A stretch of DNA of 64,000 nucleotides from Methanococcoides burtonii DSM 6242 (GTDB lineage: Archaea > Halobacteriota > Methanosarcinia > Methanosarcinales > Methanosarcinaceae). Every line of letters begins with the position of its first letter. The stretch's first letter is position 1. The position numbers were made by a program, and so were the translations under genes. Under the pieces are notes generated by a model. That model made no database searches, was not told where the DNA came from, and worked only from the letters and a program-made list of their open reading frames with translations. This document shows, piece after piece, positions 1 through 9,338 of the stretch. The stretch is taken from the NCBI RefSeq assembly GCF_000013725.1, contig NC_007955.1:651579-715578 (forward strand), in the 5' to 3' direction.

Positions 1-233
1 CTGGCGCTCTGGATAGTAAGACCGGGCGTGATGTCATGGGAATACTCTATCGTTTATGGAAAGAGAAAGGAAAGACCATAGTGATGGTAACTCACGACAT
101 GGATCTTGCACAATACGCTGCAAGACATATCGTTCTAAAGGACGGGATGGTAGTCCGCGATGAAATAAATGATAATTCTTCGAAAAACGAAGATCAAAAT
201 AATAATATTCCAAAAAAGGAGTCTTTGGTATGA
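1..233 (+). CDS. ABC transporter ATP-binding protein, C-terminal part (LolD/MacB type)
   Basis: This is the C-terminal end of an ABC ATPase that begins before the window; the reading frame is open from base 3. The visible protein starts GALDSKTG, just after the Walker B region in this family, and contains the H-loop in VMVTHDMDLA. The tail is hydrophilic and Asn/Lys rich. It overlaps the next gene by 4 bases (ATGA), and a MacB-like permease follows, so it should energise a MacB/LolCDE-type export or lipoprotein-handling complex at the cytoplasmic membrane. The substrate cannot be told from sequence. Confidence 0.85.
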   Translation, partial: GALDSKTGRDVMGILYRLWKEKGKTIVMVTHDMDLAQYAARHIVLKDGMVVRDEINDNSSKNEDQNNNIPKKESLV

Positions 234-1489
234 AATTAAAATATATCTTTAAAATAATGATATTATGCATGGTCATTACAGTTCCCTTCGGGCAAAATGC
301 CATGGCAATAAATACTCTTGATAAAGGAATAATGGTCGATATGCTCAACCAGAAACCAGATCCGGTAAAACCTGGCGATATACTTGAAGTAAGGTATTCC
401 ATCCAGAACACAGGTTCAAGTGAAACAGGAAACCTTGTTGTTGAAGTGGTTCCAAAATATCCATTCAGGAAAGTATCAGGCTCAAACCTTATTGAAAATA
501 TCGGAAAATTGGGAAGGCGTTATGAAGATGATAGAAGCAAGGTAGTTAAAATTGAGCTGCTTGTTGATAACAATGTCAATGCAGGTCAGTATCCACTGGA
601 AGTTCTGGTCTATGAACAAGGCAACAAAGATAATGTCTGCATTACCCGAGAGTTCTATATCGATGTTGATAGTGAATCAAATGCTGAGATCGAATCCATC
701 AGTCTTGAAAAACTTGTCCCGGGCAAGAAAACGAATCTGTCATTTGTAATAAAGAATGTTGGTAATTCTCCATTAAAGAACGCAATGTTCTCCTGGGAAA
801 GCACAAGCGACCTTGTTTTGCCTGTTGGTTCAAGTAATGTAAAATATATCAATTTTATTGATATCGATGGGAACGCAACAGTTGATTTTCAGGTGTTAAC
901 CAATGTGAACACTAAACCCGGATTGTACAAGCTCGATATGACACTTACTTATGATGATGTCGAAGAACTGAAGACAATAACCCAGGCTGGAACACTTGAG
1001 AACCAGAAGCGCAAGACCATTGAAAGTAAAGCAGGTATCTACATTGGCGGTGGAACGGATTTCGATATAGTATTCGTTGAAAGGACCATGAATGGAGACT
1101 ATTCCTTCTCAATATCAAATATAGGTAATAATCAGGCAAGCTCAGTTACTGTATCCATTCCTGAACAAGAAAGATGGAGCTTAAGTGACGGTTCCAATTC
1201 TGTAGTTCTGGGAAGCCTCCAGAAAAGTGATTATACCCTTGCAGACTTTGGCCTGGTCCCTGGCAGCTATGGAGAATCCTTGCCTTTGAAGTTCCAGATA
1301 GCCTATACTTCAAGTGACGGTGAAAGAGAGATACAGGACAAAGAATTATCAGTTTATGCATCGAGAACTGATACATCACAAAGCGCTGTAAAGAGTAATT
1401 CATCAGGAAGTAACAACAATTTAGTTCTTCTGACGTTTGCACTTCTTGTTGGCGCAGGCTTTGTCCTTTATAAAAAGAAAAAGCTCTGA
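230..1489 (+). CDS. Secreted COG1361-type surface protein with C-terminal membrane anchor
   Basis: A 419-residue protein with an N-terminal signal peptide (about residues 5-26), two or more CARDB/COG1361-like beta-sandwich modules (visible as PDPVKPGDILEVRYSIQN and NLSFVIKNVGNSPL), and one C-terminal transmembrane helix (LVLLTFALLVGAGFVLY) followed by KKKK. Such proteins sit outside the membrane, held by the C-terminal helix. It lies between the ATPase and the permease of an ABC system, translationally coupled by ATGA to the ATPase, so it probably is the extracytoplasmic partner of that transporter. The exact role is not known. Confidence 0.8.
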   Translation: MKLKYIFKIMILCMVITVPFGQNAMAINTLDKGIMVDMLNQKPDPVKPGDILEVRYSIQNTGSSETGNLVVEVVPKYPFRKVSGSNLIENIGKLGRRYEDDRSKVVKIELLVDNNVNAGQYPLEVLVYEQGNKDNVCITREFYIDVDSESNAEIESISLEKLVPGKKTNLSFVIKNVGNSPLKNAMFSWESTSDLVLPVGSSNVKYINFIDIDGNATVDFQVLTNVNTKPGLYKLDMTLTYDDVEELKTITQAGTLENQKRKTIESKAGIYIGGGTDFDIVFVERTMNGDYSFSISNIGNNQASSVTVSIPEQERWSLSDGSNSVVLGSLQKSDYTLADFGLVPGSYGESLPLKFQIAYTSSDGEREIQDKELSVYASRTDTSQSAVKSNSSGSNNNLVLLTFALLVGAGFVLYKKKKL

Positions 1490-1515
1490 GATCTCCGGTT
1501 TAAGAGGTGCATAAA

Positions 1516-2823
1516 ATGAAACCGAAAAAAATATTCAAAATATCACTGAATATGGTCAAAGCCAACAAATTACGCAGTTGGCTGACCATCATAGGTGTTG
1601 TTATCGGTATAGCCTCTGTTATGACAGTTGTAACTACCGGTGAATATTTTCAGGATCAAGTAACGAAGACGCTTGAAGATTTCGGAGGAGACGGTATCAC
1701 TATTGTTGCTTCCGTTCCTTTCATGATGAACGAAGAGGAGAGTGTTGGCGAACCTGTGACCGAGAATAAGGAAACTAACCAGTTCATTGATGATCCCGGT
1801 TCTGAATCTCAAGCACAATTGACAAAAAAAGATGTGCAGACCCTTGAAAGAATATCAGCTATCGAACACATCAATGTAAAAGTTGAATCTTTTCCCATGT
1901 TGAGCATGGGCAATGAAGAAACATCGGTACATGTAAGTGGTGTTGACCCGAAGGTCTGGTCAAAAATGACCACCGAGGACATAGGTGAAGGACGATTGCT
2001 TAAAGCAGGTGACAAAAATGTGGTCGTTATCTCTGACAACCTTGCCAACGAGGCATTCAAGGATAAGAAGATAAGACTTAATCAGCTTATTCTGTTGAAC
2101 GGAAAATCCTATCGCGTAGTTGGTATTCTCGCAAAGGGCGATGGTCTTCTTGGTGGAATGGGAGGGCTTTTCGGCAGCAGTGTATTCATGCCATTTGAGG
2201 ACATGTATGTAATGGATCAGGATAATGAATATTCTACTCTACAAAAAGGCGTCTATGACTCCATAGAAGTTAAACTTTACAAGAATGCGGAGCTACAGCC
2301 TGCACTTGATGAAATGGATAAAAAGCTCAAGTTATCAAGACGTGTTAATGAGGACACAAAAGATTTCTACATACATTCACAGCAGGAAATGATGGAAAGC
2401 ACAAATAAACTGATATCCGGCCTGACCGCATTCCTTGCGTTCATTGCAGGCATTTCATTGTTAGTAGGGTCTGTGGGTATTGCCAATACAATGTTCACTT
2501 CCGTGCTTGAAAAAACTAAAGAGATAGGCATTATGAAAGCCATCGGTGCCAGAAATGAGGATGTTCTTCTGATATTCCTCTGCAATGCAGCATTGATAGG
2601 ACTTGTAGGCGGTATAATAGGAATTCTATTTGGAACTGCATTTGTACAAGTGATAGTATACCTGATATCGATGCAATTGAAGATACCGTTCGTATTCACA
2701 TTAAGCGTAAAGGCTACCGTTGTGGCTACTCTGGTTTCCATAGGAGTTGGTCTAATCGCAGGTTTCATGCCTGCAAAAAGTGCAGCGAAGTTGAATCCGG
2801 TAGATGCTTTAAGATATGAATGA
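1516..2823 (+). CDS. MacB-like ABC transporter permease (FtsX family)
   Basis: A 435-residue permease. It has an N-terminal transmembrane helix (WLTIIGVVIGIASVMTV), a large extracytoplasmic MacB_PCD-like domain (about residues 45-280), and a C-terminal FtsX domain with three helices, including the typical ANTMFTSVLEKTKEIGIMKA segment. The ATG at 1516 is preferred over a GTG nine bases upstream because a GAGGTG ribosome binding site lies at 1504-1509. It completes the ATPase / surface protein / permease operon and is followed by a strong terminator. Family assignment is firm; the substrate is not known. Confidence 0.88.
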   Translation: MKPKKIFKISLNMVKANKLRSWLTIIGVVIGIASVMTVVTTGEYFQDQVTKTLEDFGGDGITIVASVPFMMNEEESVGEPVTENKETNQFIDDPGSESQAQLTKKDVQTLERISAIEHINVKVESFPMLSMGNEETSVHVSGVDPKVWSKMTTEDIGEGRLLKAGDKNVVVISDNLANEAFKDKKIRLNQLILLNGKSYRVVGILAKGDGLLGGMGGLFGSSVFMPFEDMYVMDQDNEYSTLQKGVYDSIEVKLYKNAELQPALDEMDKKLKLSRRVNEDTKDFYIHSQQEMMESTNKLISGLTAFLAFIAGISLLVGSVGIANTMFTSVLEKTKEIGIMKAIGARNEDVLLIFLCNAALIGLVGGIIGILFGTAFVQVIVYLISMQLKIPFVFTLSVKATVVATLVSIGVGLIAGFMPAKSAAKLNPVDALRYE

Positions 2824-2838
2824 GATCGATAAATTAAT

Positions 2839-2884
2839 GATGAGAACTGAAAAACGAGGCTATTCAGTTCTCATATCTTTTTTT
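2839..2884 (+). terminator. Terminator after the ABC operon
   Basis: A 12-bp perfect inverted repeat (ATGAGAACTGAA at 2839-2850 with TTCAGTTCTCAT at 2863-2874) is followed by a T7 run at 2878-2884. Confidence 0.75.
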
Positions 2885-3031
2885 GGCAAGTCCTTTATTT
2901 TGTATCCCAGTTCAAGTATAGAATTTAATTTATTCTTAACATCTTAAAATGTTACATTTAATTCAGTAAATTGATGTAGACATAACTTTATTCCAAACAA
3001 AAAACAGCCCCACCGTTAAAAAAAAAGATGA

Positions 3032-3130
3032 TCAATACATCTGTATTGCAAATCCTGCAAAAGCTGCCAAAAGTATTGATACGAATAAAACAAATGGTCC
3101 ATTAAATGTTTGTTTTGTTACTGATTCCAT
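3032..3130 (-). CDS. Small membrane protein, 32 residues
   Basis: A 32-codon ORF starting at the ATG complementary to 3128-3130. The start is supported by a strong GGAGGT ribosome binding site six bases upstream. The protein has a short polar N-terminus (MESVTKQTFNG) and one transmembrane helix (PFVLFVSILLAAFAGFAI). A TATA-like stretch on the same strand lies near 3205-3220. An in-frame extension to 3298 has no ribosome binding site and enters the neighbouring transporter frame, so it is not used. Function unknown; the ribosome binding site and hydrophobic pattern argue that it is translated. Confidence 0.6.
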   Translation of the reverse strand: MESVTKQTFNGPFVLFVSILLAAFAGFAIQMY

Positions 3131-3251
3131 GGTATTACCTCCATTGTAGCTGAAAGTAACCATAGTCAAAACACTCATCCCTATGAGGACTTTGTAATTA
3201 GTTTTTATATTATATAAATGTACCCATATATTCAAAGTGAATATAATACAT

Positions 3252-3731
3252 TTATGCCTTTTCGGAAAGATAAACACCCACAAAAACCAATACCGCACTT
3301 ACAAGAACGTATAGATTAGGAAGGTTTCCAAGAATTATGCTGTCACCAAAAATCGCGATTGGAGGAACAAAGTAAAGACCATTGGTAGTTGTGCTTGAGC
3401 CTGCGAGGTCTATTGCTTTGTTCCATAAGAGGAATCCAAGAGCAGAGCCGAGAATAGCCAAATACATGAGGATAACAATCGCTACTACAAGATCAGACTG
3501 GGAAACAATGTCGACCCTCATGTCCCTTGCCTCTAAAAGTGCAAATGGGAACAGGAATATCGTACCGAACATAGTGATGTCACGGGAAAGGATGACCATA
3601 TCCTTCGACCTGAATTTATCTATAATGGTAGTGTAGAAGACCCATGAAAAGACCGAACCGAACATTAGAAAATCACCATGAGGATTAAGTGCAAGGTTGA
3701 ATTTTCCGTTAAGTATCCCGAATTTGACAGT
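3252..3731 (-). pseudogene. EamA/DMT-family transporter, N-terminally truncated
   Basis: The frame encodes the second half of a drug/metabolite transporter of the EamA family: GDFLMFGSVFSWVFYT starts the second EamA repeat, followed by four or five helices ending VFVGVYLSEKA. Full EamA proteins are near 290 residues; only about 155 remain. The frame is open to 3731 and then stops, without a start of the right length. At the break (3719-3732) lies a 14-base string, cgaatttgacagtt, also found at 46964-46977 at the edge of an IS1634-like remnant, so loss of the 5' half may have involved an insertion element. Confidence 0.7.
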
Positions 3732-3806
3732 TTATAAAAATTAATGTTAATTTAGGTGGTATTTTGCTTATTTTCCATCAATGTTTGCCCAATCTGTGAC
3801 TAAAAT

Positions 3807-5060
3807 CGGTAGTGTCCCTTAATTGCTGTAACTTTATCCTGTACCCCTCTATGCTTAGTCTTCCATCGTTAAATATCTATTTCCCGTAATCCAATTTTCA
3901 TTTTGATCGATCAATACTGCAACCACTAATCTCATCAATGATTCATCATTTGGAAACGCTCCAACAACTTTCGATCTTCTTTTGACCTCTTTATTCAATA
4001 TTTCAACCATATTTGTTGTCTTTATCCGTTTCCAATGTTCCTTTGGAAATGCTTGATAATTGGTCAATCCATGCTGAAATCTCTCAATTGTTTCTGCTGC
4101 TTTCTCAAATCCAGGTCTATCCCATTCAACCATCAATCCCAAGAGTTTTGTTTGATCATCCTGTACTTCTTTAAATGATTCCATCGCTTCCTTGTGATGT
4201 TTTCTTGGTAATTTCTTTAAAATGAGTCTTTCCAAATGTACCATACACATTTGCCAACTTGCTCCTAAGAATTGCCTTTCAACAGCTCTTTGGATACCCT
4301 TATGCCCATCTGAAATGACTAGTTCTACCCCTCTTAATCCTCTTTTTTTCAGATCGGTAAACATTTCCTCCCAAAACATAGCCTCTTCACTGTCAGCAAT
4401 CTTAACACCTAATATCTCACGATATCCATCATTCTTTACACCTGCAACAATAAACACTGCTTTGTTTACATATCGTACTCGATCTCTAACTTTTAGATAA
4501 GTAGCATCAACATAAAGATACTTAATTTCATGCTCAATAGGCTTGTTCATAAATCCATGAACAGTTTTGTCAAGATCTTGAGCAATCCTTGAAACACGTG
4601 ATCTTGAGATACTTTCCACTCCTAATTGTGAAATTATTTTTTCAACTTTTCTTGTTGAAACACCTTGAACATATGATTCAACAATGGCATTTTCGATTGC
4701 TTTTTCAGTTCGAGAGTATCTTTCAAATACTTGGGTCGTGAACGGAAAGTCTCTTAGTTGTGGTTTTTTGAGTGTAAGTTCTCCATGTCTTGTTGTCAGT
4801 GACCTATCACGATACCCATTCCTATGAGCTGTTCTTGTTATGCTTCGTTCGTGCTTTCCTGCACCAGATTGTTCTATTGCTTCCTGTTCCATAACTTCGT
4901 TTAAGAAGTATGTTATGAGGGGTTTCAAGGAAACGTTGCTGTCGTTAAGATAATCTGATATTAAATCGTATAATTCCATTGTCCTGTTCCTTTTTGTTGT
5001 TGTAAACCTAACAAAGGTACAGGACTAATTATAATTTACAGCAATTTAGTGACGCTATCG
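3807..5060 (-). mobile_element. IS256-family insertion sequence
   Basis: Imperfect terminal inverted repeats are visible: the left end at 3807-3831 and the right end at 5036-5060 share about 21 of 25 positions, including the core AATTGCTGTAA. They bracket one full-length transposase gene on the minus strand. I could not find a clean 8-9 bp target duplication, so the flanks may have been rearranged after insertion. A lone copy of the same end lies at 44604-44640. Confidence 0.8.
3855..4979 (-). CDS. IS256-family (Mutator) transposase
   Basis: A 374-residue DDE transposase of the IS256/Mutator family. Visible family motifs are the first acidic residue in YLYVDATYLKVR, the second in LVISDGHKGIQRA, the C/H motif WQMCMVHLERL and the glutamate in NMVEILNKEVKRRSK. 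The length is normal and no frameshift is seen, so the enzyme may be active. It lies within the terminal repeats of its element. Confidence 0.95.
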   Translation of the reverse strand: MELYDLISDYLNDSNVSLKPLITYFLNEVMEQEAIEQSGAGKHERSITRTAHRNGYRDRSLTTRHGELTLKKPQLRDFPFTTQVFERYSRTEKAIENAIVESYVQGVSTRKVEKIISQLGVESISRSRVSRIAQDLDKTVHGFMNKPIEHEIKYLYVDATYLKVRDRVRYVNKAVFIVAGVKNDGYREILGVKIADSEEAMFWEEMFTDLKKRGLRGVELVISDGHKGIQRAVERQFLGASWQMCMVHLERLILKKLPRKHHKEAMESFKEVQDDQTKLLGLMVEWDRPGFEKAAETIERFQHGLTNYQAFPKEHWKRIKTTNMVEILNKEVKRRSKVVGAFPNDESLMRLVVAVLIDQNENWITGNRYLTMED

Positions 5061-5182
5061 CCGAAATTTAAAATAATACAAAAACCAAGCAAACTCAAAG
5101 TAAAACCTAATGTTTTATTTTCATATTTTATTGGATACTTTTCGAATATTTTATGATCAATTTTATTTTTTGAATTTGACAT
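5061..5182 (-). pseudogene. 5' end of a small membrane protein gene cut by IS256
   Basis: Reading leftward from an ATG at 5180-5182, the frame gives MSNSKNKIDHKIFEKY, then a hydrophobic segment (TLGFTLSLLGFCIILNF) that runs straight into the right end of the IS256 element. Beyond the left end of the element (3768-3806, same strand) a short frame ILVTDWANIDGK reaches a TAA. These could be the two halves of one small membrane protein, but no target duplication joins them cleanly. Function unknown. Confidence 0.4.
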
Positions 5183-5741
5183 ATTTATACTCTTAAATTT
5201 AAAAGGAACTCTCTTGTAAGGCTAGTAAAGTCAACAAAGAAGGATTTAAATAAATATAATAAATTCAAAAAATAAGCTTTAATTAAATTCCATTGTTTAC
5301 CGATAACTACCACCGCTGAGATAATTACTTTTAACAAGTGGAAGTTTTAATGGTACTTATCTGTATTGAATTTTTTTCATTTGTACAAATAGCAGAAATT
5401 CTATTAGACAAGTATGTCCTGACAGGCAACATTTGTATTTTGTGAAAGCTTGAATTATTTAAAGGTTTGAATCTTACCTCTCGCGTAATATTTCGGTATG
5501 TCGTTAAGACGAAAACCCGAACTCTGAATTTTAATGTCAAGTGTTGTTGGATATAAACGTATCTTGAAAAGTGAACTCCTCGAAATTTTAAATCTGTATT
5601 ATTTGGAGAAATTTTCGCCAAAAGCTCTACTCAAAAGTCTCAACATTTAACATTTTTAGACATGGTTATATAAATATATATACTATGAAATGCACATTGA
5701 AGGTAAGGATATTTCAAAATTTGAATTAGGGGTCATTTTGC
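5183..5741. other. Intergenic stretch, no supported gene
   Basis: About 560 bases with no convincing gene. An ORF on the minus strand (5331-5621) has no ribosome binding site and no recognisable protein features. A TATA-like run (atataaatatatatac, around 5670-5685) could be the original promoter of the histidine kinase gene downstream; the ISH3 element now separates the two. Confidence 0.5.
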
Positions 5742-6999
5742 AATTTCAGTACTTCACTAATATTCCCTCCACTAAATAAATCATGCAAGGTTACCTATAA
5801 CATTTCACTACTAACTTTACTTTCAACTTTTTTCTCACCCATTCCTCAATAAAGTGAACAAATAAATCAAATCTGAAAACATCTTCTTCTATCGTTTTCG
5901 GTCCCCTTTTCACCTTCATAAAATGCATTCTCTGAATCGATAACCATGCATTTTTCAGCATAAATGATATCAACGCATAGAAATATCGTAGCATTGGATT
6001 TCTTGAAGATGTTTTCGGTTTCACCACATTCCGCATTCGATATGATGATTCAATAGTAAATCGTTTCCTGTAGATCGTGCTAATCTTTCCTGGTTCCCAA
6101 TCAATTCCATAAACAACAAACCCTAAATTCTCACAACCATTCTTCCCCCTCTTTCCTTTCAGATACTTAACATCAATAGCAATATCAAGTTCTACATCTC
6201 CTTTCTTATTCTTCATGACGTACTTTTCATAACGTTTTTTATTTCCATCAAGAAGATCCTTTATTCTTTTTCCCATCCTTACAACAGGAGTAATATGTGG
6301 AATCTCATTCTCCTGTAAAAATGCAAAAACATCTCTGGAGTAAAATTCTCGGTCCAAACAAAGAACATTGGTCTTAAGATTGATTTTATCAACTAGATCT
6401 ATGAAATATTTAAGATAATCTGTCTTCGTTCTGCCTTTTTCTACAGGCAACATGGAAATTGTAAATCTGGTGTATTTGTTTATGATGCAAAGAGAAATGT
6501 AAGAGTAGAATGAGTTTGTTGATTTCTTAGCTTGTCCTCGAATCACATAGTTCTTATTGATAGCATCCACTTCTCCATAGTATGGATCATTTGTATAATC
6601 AATGGCAAGATCATACTTTTTATTTGAATCAAGGGTTTCGTGGGATGATTGCAAGAGAATCTTTGCATTGTTTTCAATGAGCTGATCGAAATCAATCTTA
6701 TGCAAATGATATCTCATTGATGTTTCACATGGAGTCTTATGATATTGTTTACCAATCGAATGAATTGAAAGTTTAGCGGTGGACATTCCGAGAATATTAG
6801 TGAAGAGGTCTTTAGGAGTAAGTGATCCATTTATTGAAATGGGAATGTTGTCCAGAAGTGGTGGTAGAACCGTTTTGATACAGTGAGCAGGTGTTAATTC
6901 TAGTCGTGATAACATGGAATGGGCATTTTAAAGGTATATAAATGTGCCGAATGGTATTGATTTCGTGAATTATGCCAAAATTAGAGAACTACTGAATTT
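5742..6999 (-). mobile_element. ISH3-family insertion sequence with 5-bp target duplication
   Basis: The element itself spans 5747-6994. Its ends are inverted repeats (CAGTACTTCACTAATATT on the left; complement of CAGTAGTTCTCTAATTTT on the right) and it is flanked by the direct repeat AATTT (5742-5746 and 6995-6999), the length expected for ISH3. It contains one intact transposase gene. It sits just upstream of a histidine kinase gene and probably separates it from its promoter. A 5' fragment of a close relative is at 45812-46334. Confidence 0.9.
5791..6915 (-). CDS. ISH3-family transposase
   Basis: A 374-residue DDE transposase typical of ISH3-like elements of haloarchaea and methanogens. 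Catalytic-type motifs are DLAIDYTNDPYYG, VLCLDREFYSRDV and the C-terminal RFTIESSYRMRN block with its glutamate. The start is the ATG complementary to 6913-6915. No frameshift is seen and target duplications are intact, so insertion seems recent. Confidence 0.93.
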   Translation of the reverse strand: MLSRLELTPAHCIKTVLPPLLDNIPISINGSLTPKDLFTNILGMSTAKLSIHSIGKQYHKTPCETSMRYHLHKIDFDQLIENNAKILLQSSHETLDSNKKYDLAIDYTNDPYYGEVDAINKNYVIRGQAKKSTNSFYSYISLCIINKYTRFTISMLPVEKGRTKTDYLKYFIDLVDKINLKTNVLCLDREFYSRDVFAFLQENEIPHITPVVRMGKRIKDLLDGNKKRYEKYVMKNKKGDVELDIAIDVKYLKGKRGKNGCENLGFVVYGIDWEPGKISTIYRKRFTIESSYRMRNVVKPKTSSRNPMLRYFYALISFMLKNAWLSIQRMHFMKVKRGPKTIEEDVFRFDLFVHFIEEWVRKKLKVKLVVKCYR

Positions 7000-7067
7000 G
7001 GTTTTTGGGAGTACAAAATAACAAAACTAGTAAGGGCCAACCTCATATTTTCAGTGGGTATAAGCAT

Positions 7068-8438
7068 ATGAAGAAATCTTGGAAGATTAATAAGTTTAAA
7101 ACAAACCGCGCATTTTTTGAAGTAGTTGTAATCGTAGTTGCAACCGTTATCGTGACAATATTAGCGATAATATCTGGCGGAATCCAGATGTTTTGTGAAT
7201 GGTTTCAAGCACATGAAGTGGTACATGCACCCATTTTTGGATTTTTATTTTTGATGTCCGGTCTTGCGATATATGGCCTCCGTAGCTACAATGAAACGGA
7301 TCAAGAAATCGGCAGCTACAGGGATTTTAAACATTCTCTGCAAGAATCTGAGGAAAAATTCAGAACCATATTTGACAAGGCTAATGATGGGATATATCTG
7401 ATAGATCTTCATGGTCGTTTCATTGATGTAAATGCTATGGCATGTAAACAAACGGGTTACAGTCGGGATGAAATGCTGCAAATGGCATATAAGGACATGG
7501 GCTTTCCTGAAATTGATTACAAAAAACAAGTGAAAGAATTATACAAGAAAGGATACACCAGTTTCGAGTCAGCTTCTATTCTCAAGGATGATTCCACTGC
7601 TTATGGTCAGATGCGTTCTCAAATTATTCAATATGGTGGAAAGACAGCAATCCTAAGCATTGCCCGTGACATCACCGAACGCAAGAAGGCAGAGGAAGCA
7701 ATACTGGAAGCCAAAATAGAAGCCGAGTCTGCCAATCGTGCCAAAAGTGAATTCCTTGCAAACATGAGCCATGAACTACGTACGCCTCTTAATTCGATCA
7801 TTGGTTTCTCGGACGTACTGTACAATGAAAGTCACGGTCCTTTGAATGAGTATCAGAAGAAATATACATCTAATGTTCTTAGAAATGGAAAGCATCTTTT
7901 GGATATCATCAACGACATCTTATCCATCTCAAACATCGAAACCGGAACGATGGAACTTCATATTAATGAATTCATTGTGTCCGATGCTATTGATGAAGTG
8001 GAATCATTGATGATACTTATTGCATCAGAGAAGGATATTGACTTGACATGCAATATCGACATTGGAATGCCTACCATTAAAACAGACATGATCAAATTCA
8101 AGCAAATTCTTTACAACCTTGTGCATAATGCCATTAAGTTCACGGATCAAGGAGGATCAGTGACAATAGGAGGAAAAATATCAGATGACCTTGTGCATAT
8201 TTCTGTAAAGGACAGTGGCATCGGTGTTTCACCAGAGGATCAGGATAAACTGTTCAACCCTTTTTTTCAGTTAGATTCTTCAAATGCCAGAAAATATGGA
8301 GGCACCGGTCTTGGCCTTGCACTTGTGAAGAAATTTGTTGAAATGCATGGTGGAGAGATTTGGGTCGAAAGTGAAGTTGGAAAAGGAAGTACGTTTACCT
8401 TTATAATACCAACAAAACCTCTGAATTCGGACTTTTAA
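7068..8438 (+). CDS. Membrane-bound PAS-domain sensor histidine kinase
   Basis: A 456-residue kinase from the ATG at 7068; a TTG at 7005 in frame is possible but lies in the ISH3-altered leader. Order: two transmembrane helices (about residues 16-38 and 54-72), a PAS domain (FRTIFDKANDGIYLIDLHGRF, about 95-205), the HisKA dimerisation motif FLANMSHELRTPLNSIIGF with the phospho-accepting His, and a HATPase domain with N-box (NLVHNAIKF), G1 (DSGIGV) and G2 (GGTGLGLALVKK). No receiver domain or partner regulator is adjacent. It should autophosphorylate in response to an unknown signal. The upstream ISH3 insertion could affect expression. Confidence 0.92.
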   Translation: MKKSWKINKFKTNRAFFEVVVIVVATVIVTILAIISGGIQMFCEWFQAHEVVHAPIFGFLFLMSGLAIYGLRSYNETDQEIGSYRDFKHSLQESEEKFRTIFDKANDGIYLIDLHGRFIDVNAMACKQTGYSRDEMLQMAYKDMGFPEIDYKKQVKELYKKGYTSFESASILKDDSTAYGQMRSQIIQYGGKTAILSIARDITERKKAEEAILEAKIEAESANRAKSEFLANMSHELRTPLNSIIGFSDVLYNESHGPLNEYQKKYTSNVLRNGKHLLDIINDILSISNIETGTMELHINEFIVSDAIDEVESLMILIASEKDIDLTCNIDIGMPTIKTDMIKFKQILYNLVHNAIKFTDQGGSVTIGGKISDDLVHISVKDSGIGVSPEDQDKLFNPFFQLDSSNARKYGGTGLGLALVKKFVEMHGGEIWVESEVGKGSTFTFIIPTKPLNSDF

Positions 8439-8578
8439 AATATCATTGGATCATTTGCGGAATGCCCACTTCTCTTGATCTTCATCCCACATGAGACGGG
8501 CCTTTTTCTTCTGTTCCTCGAAAAAGGAAAGTTGAAATATAATTAATCATATTAAAAAAAATATAAAGTGGTGAATAG

Positions 8579-9232
8579 ATGAAAAGTGAAATTAAATGGG
8601 CCATCTTTTTTGGCTGTTGTATACTTTCAATAATTGCAATAGATGCATTGATTACAATCGGAGCAATGAGTAAAATAATCCCATTAGAAGATGAAATGTT
8701 GACTCTGATCCATAACTTCATTAGCACGGTTTTAGACAGCGCATTAGTAATAATCACCTTAGTATATGTCATTATCACAGCAGAGATTCTAAAAGACAGT
8801 CAACAAACGAGAAAGGTATCCATTGTCCAAAAACAATTGGATGATTTTTACATACCGATGAAGGAAATATATAAGGAGCTCGCTTTTTTTCCACTCGGTG
8901 ACAATGAAACAGGATTTCAAACCAATGGCACATCTGTAAATTATATTGAACATATAGTGGCTGGTTAGAAAAATATGAGTTCTACTGACCAAGAAGAAGC
9001 AAAAATCATACAAATAACCGTTGTCAACCGCAATAGAGAAGTCGATGATATAAAAAGAAAAGTATACCTTTCTAACAAAAACTCATATAAATTTTTCAGT
9101 GAATTGCTTGATAACATTGCTAAAAAAAATATGATTACAGTATGTGAACTACTTGATGTATCCCAAAATCTGGAAAATATTATAGAGAATGATATTGAAA
9201 ATTTGACCACCGGACTACAAAACGGCCTGTAA
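8579..9232 (+). CDS. Membrane protein with in-frame TAG (possible pyrrolysine codon)
   Basis: Two ORFs, 8579-8968 and 8975-9232, are in the same frame and are separated only by a TAG at 8966-8968 and two sense codons. Read through, they give one protein of 217 residues. It has two N-terminal transmembrane helices (AIFFGCCILSIIAIDALITIG and LVIITLVYVIITAEIL), a segment VQKQLDDFYIPMKEIY common to small membrane proteins with a cytoplasmic tail, and a helical C-terminus ending ENDIENLTTGL. The start at 8579 has GTGGTG upstream. In Methanosarcinaceae TAG can encode pyrrolysine. A simple TGG-to-TAG nonsense mutation is the alternative. No function is recognised. Confidence 0.6.
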
Positions 9233-9338
9233 ACAATTTATTCCAATGTATTCCGATGATCTTCCTGACAATTCTTCGAACAATACGGCATATTTCCATT
9301 GAAGCAATTTAAAAAGAAATAAGTGACTATAATAGAGT

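Noticed and set aside
5331-5621. 96-codon minus-strand ORF in the gap between IS256 and ISH3
   Set aside because: No ribosome binding site, irregular composition and no family resemblance; judged noncoding.
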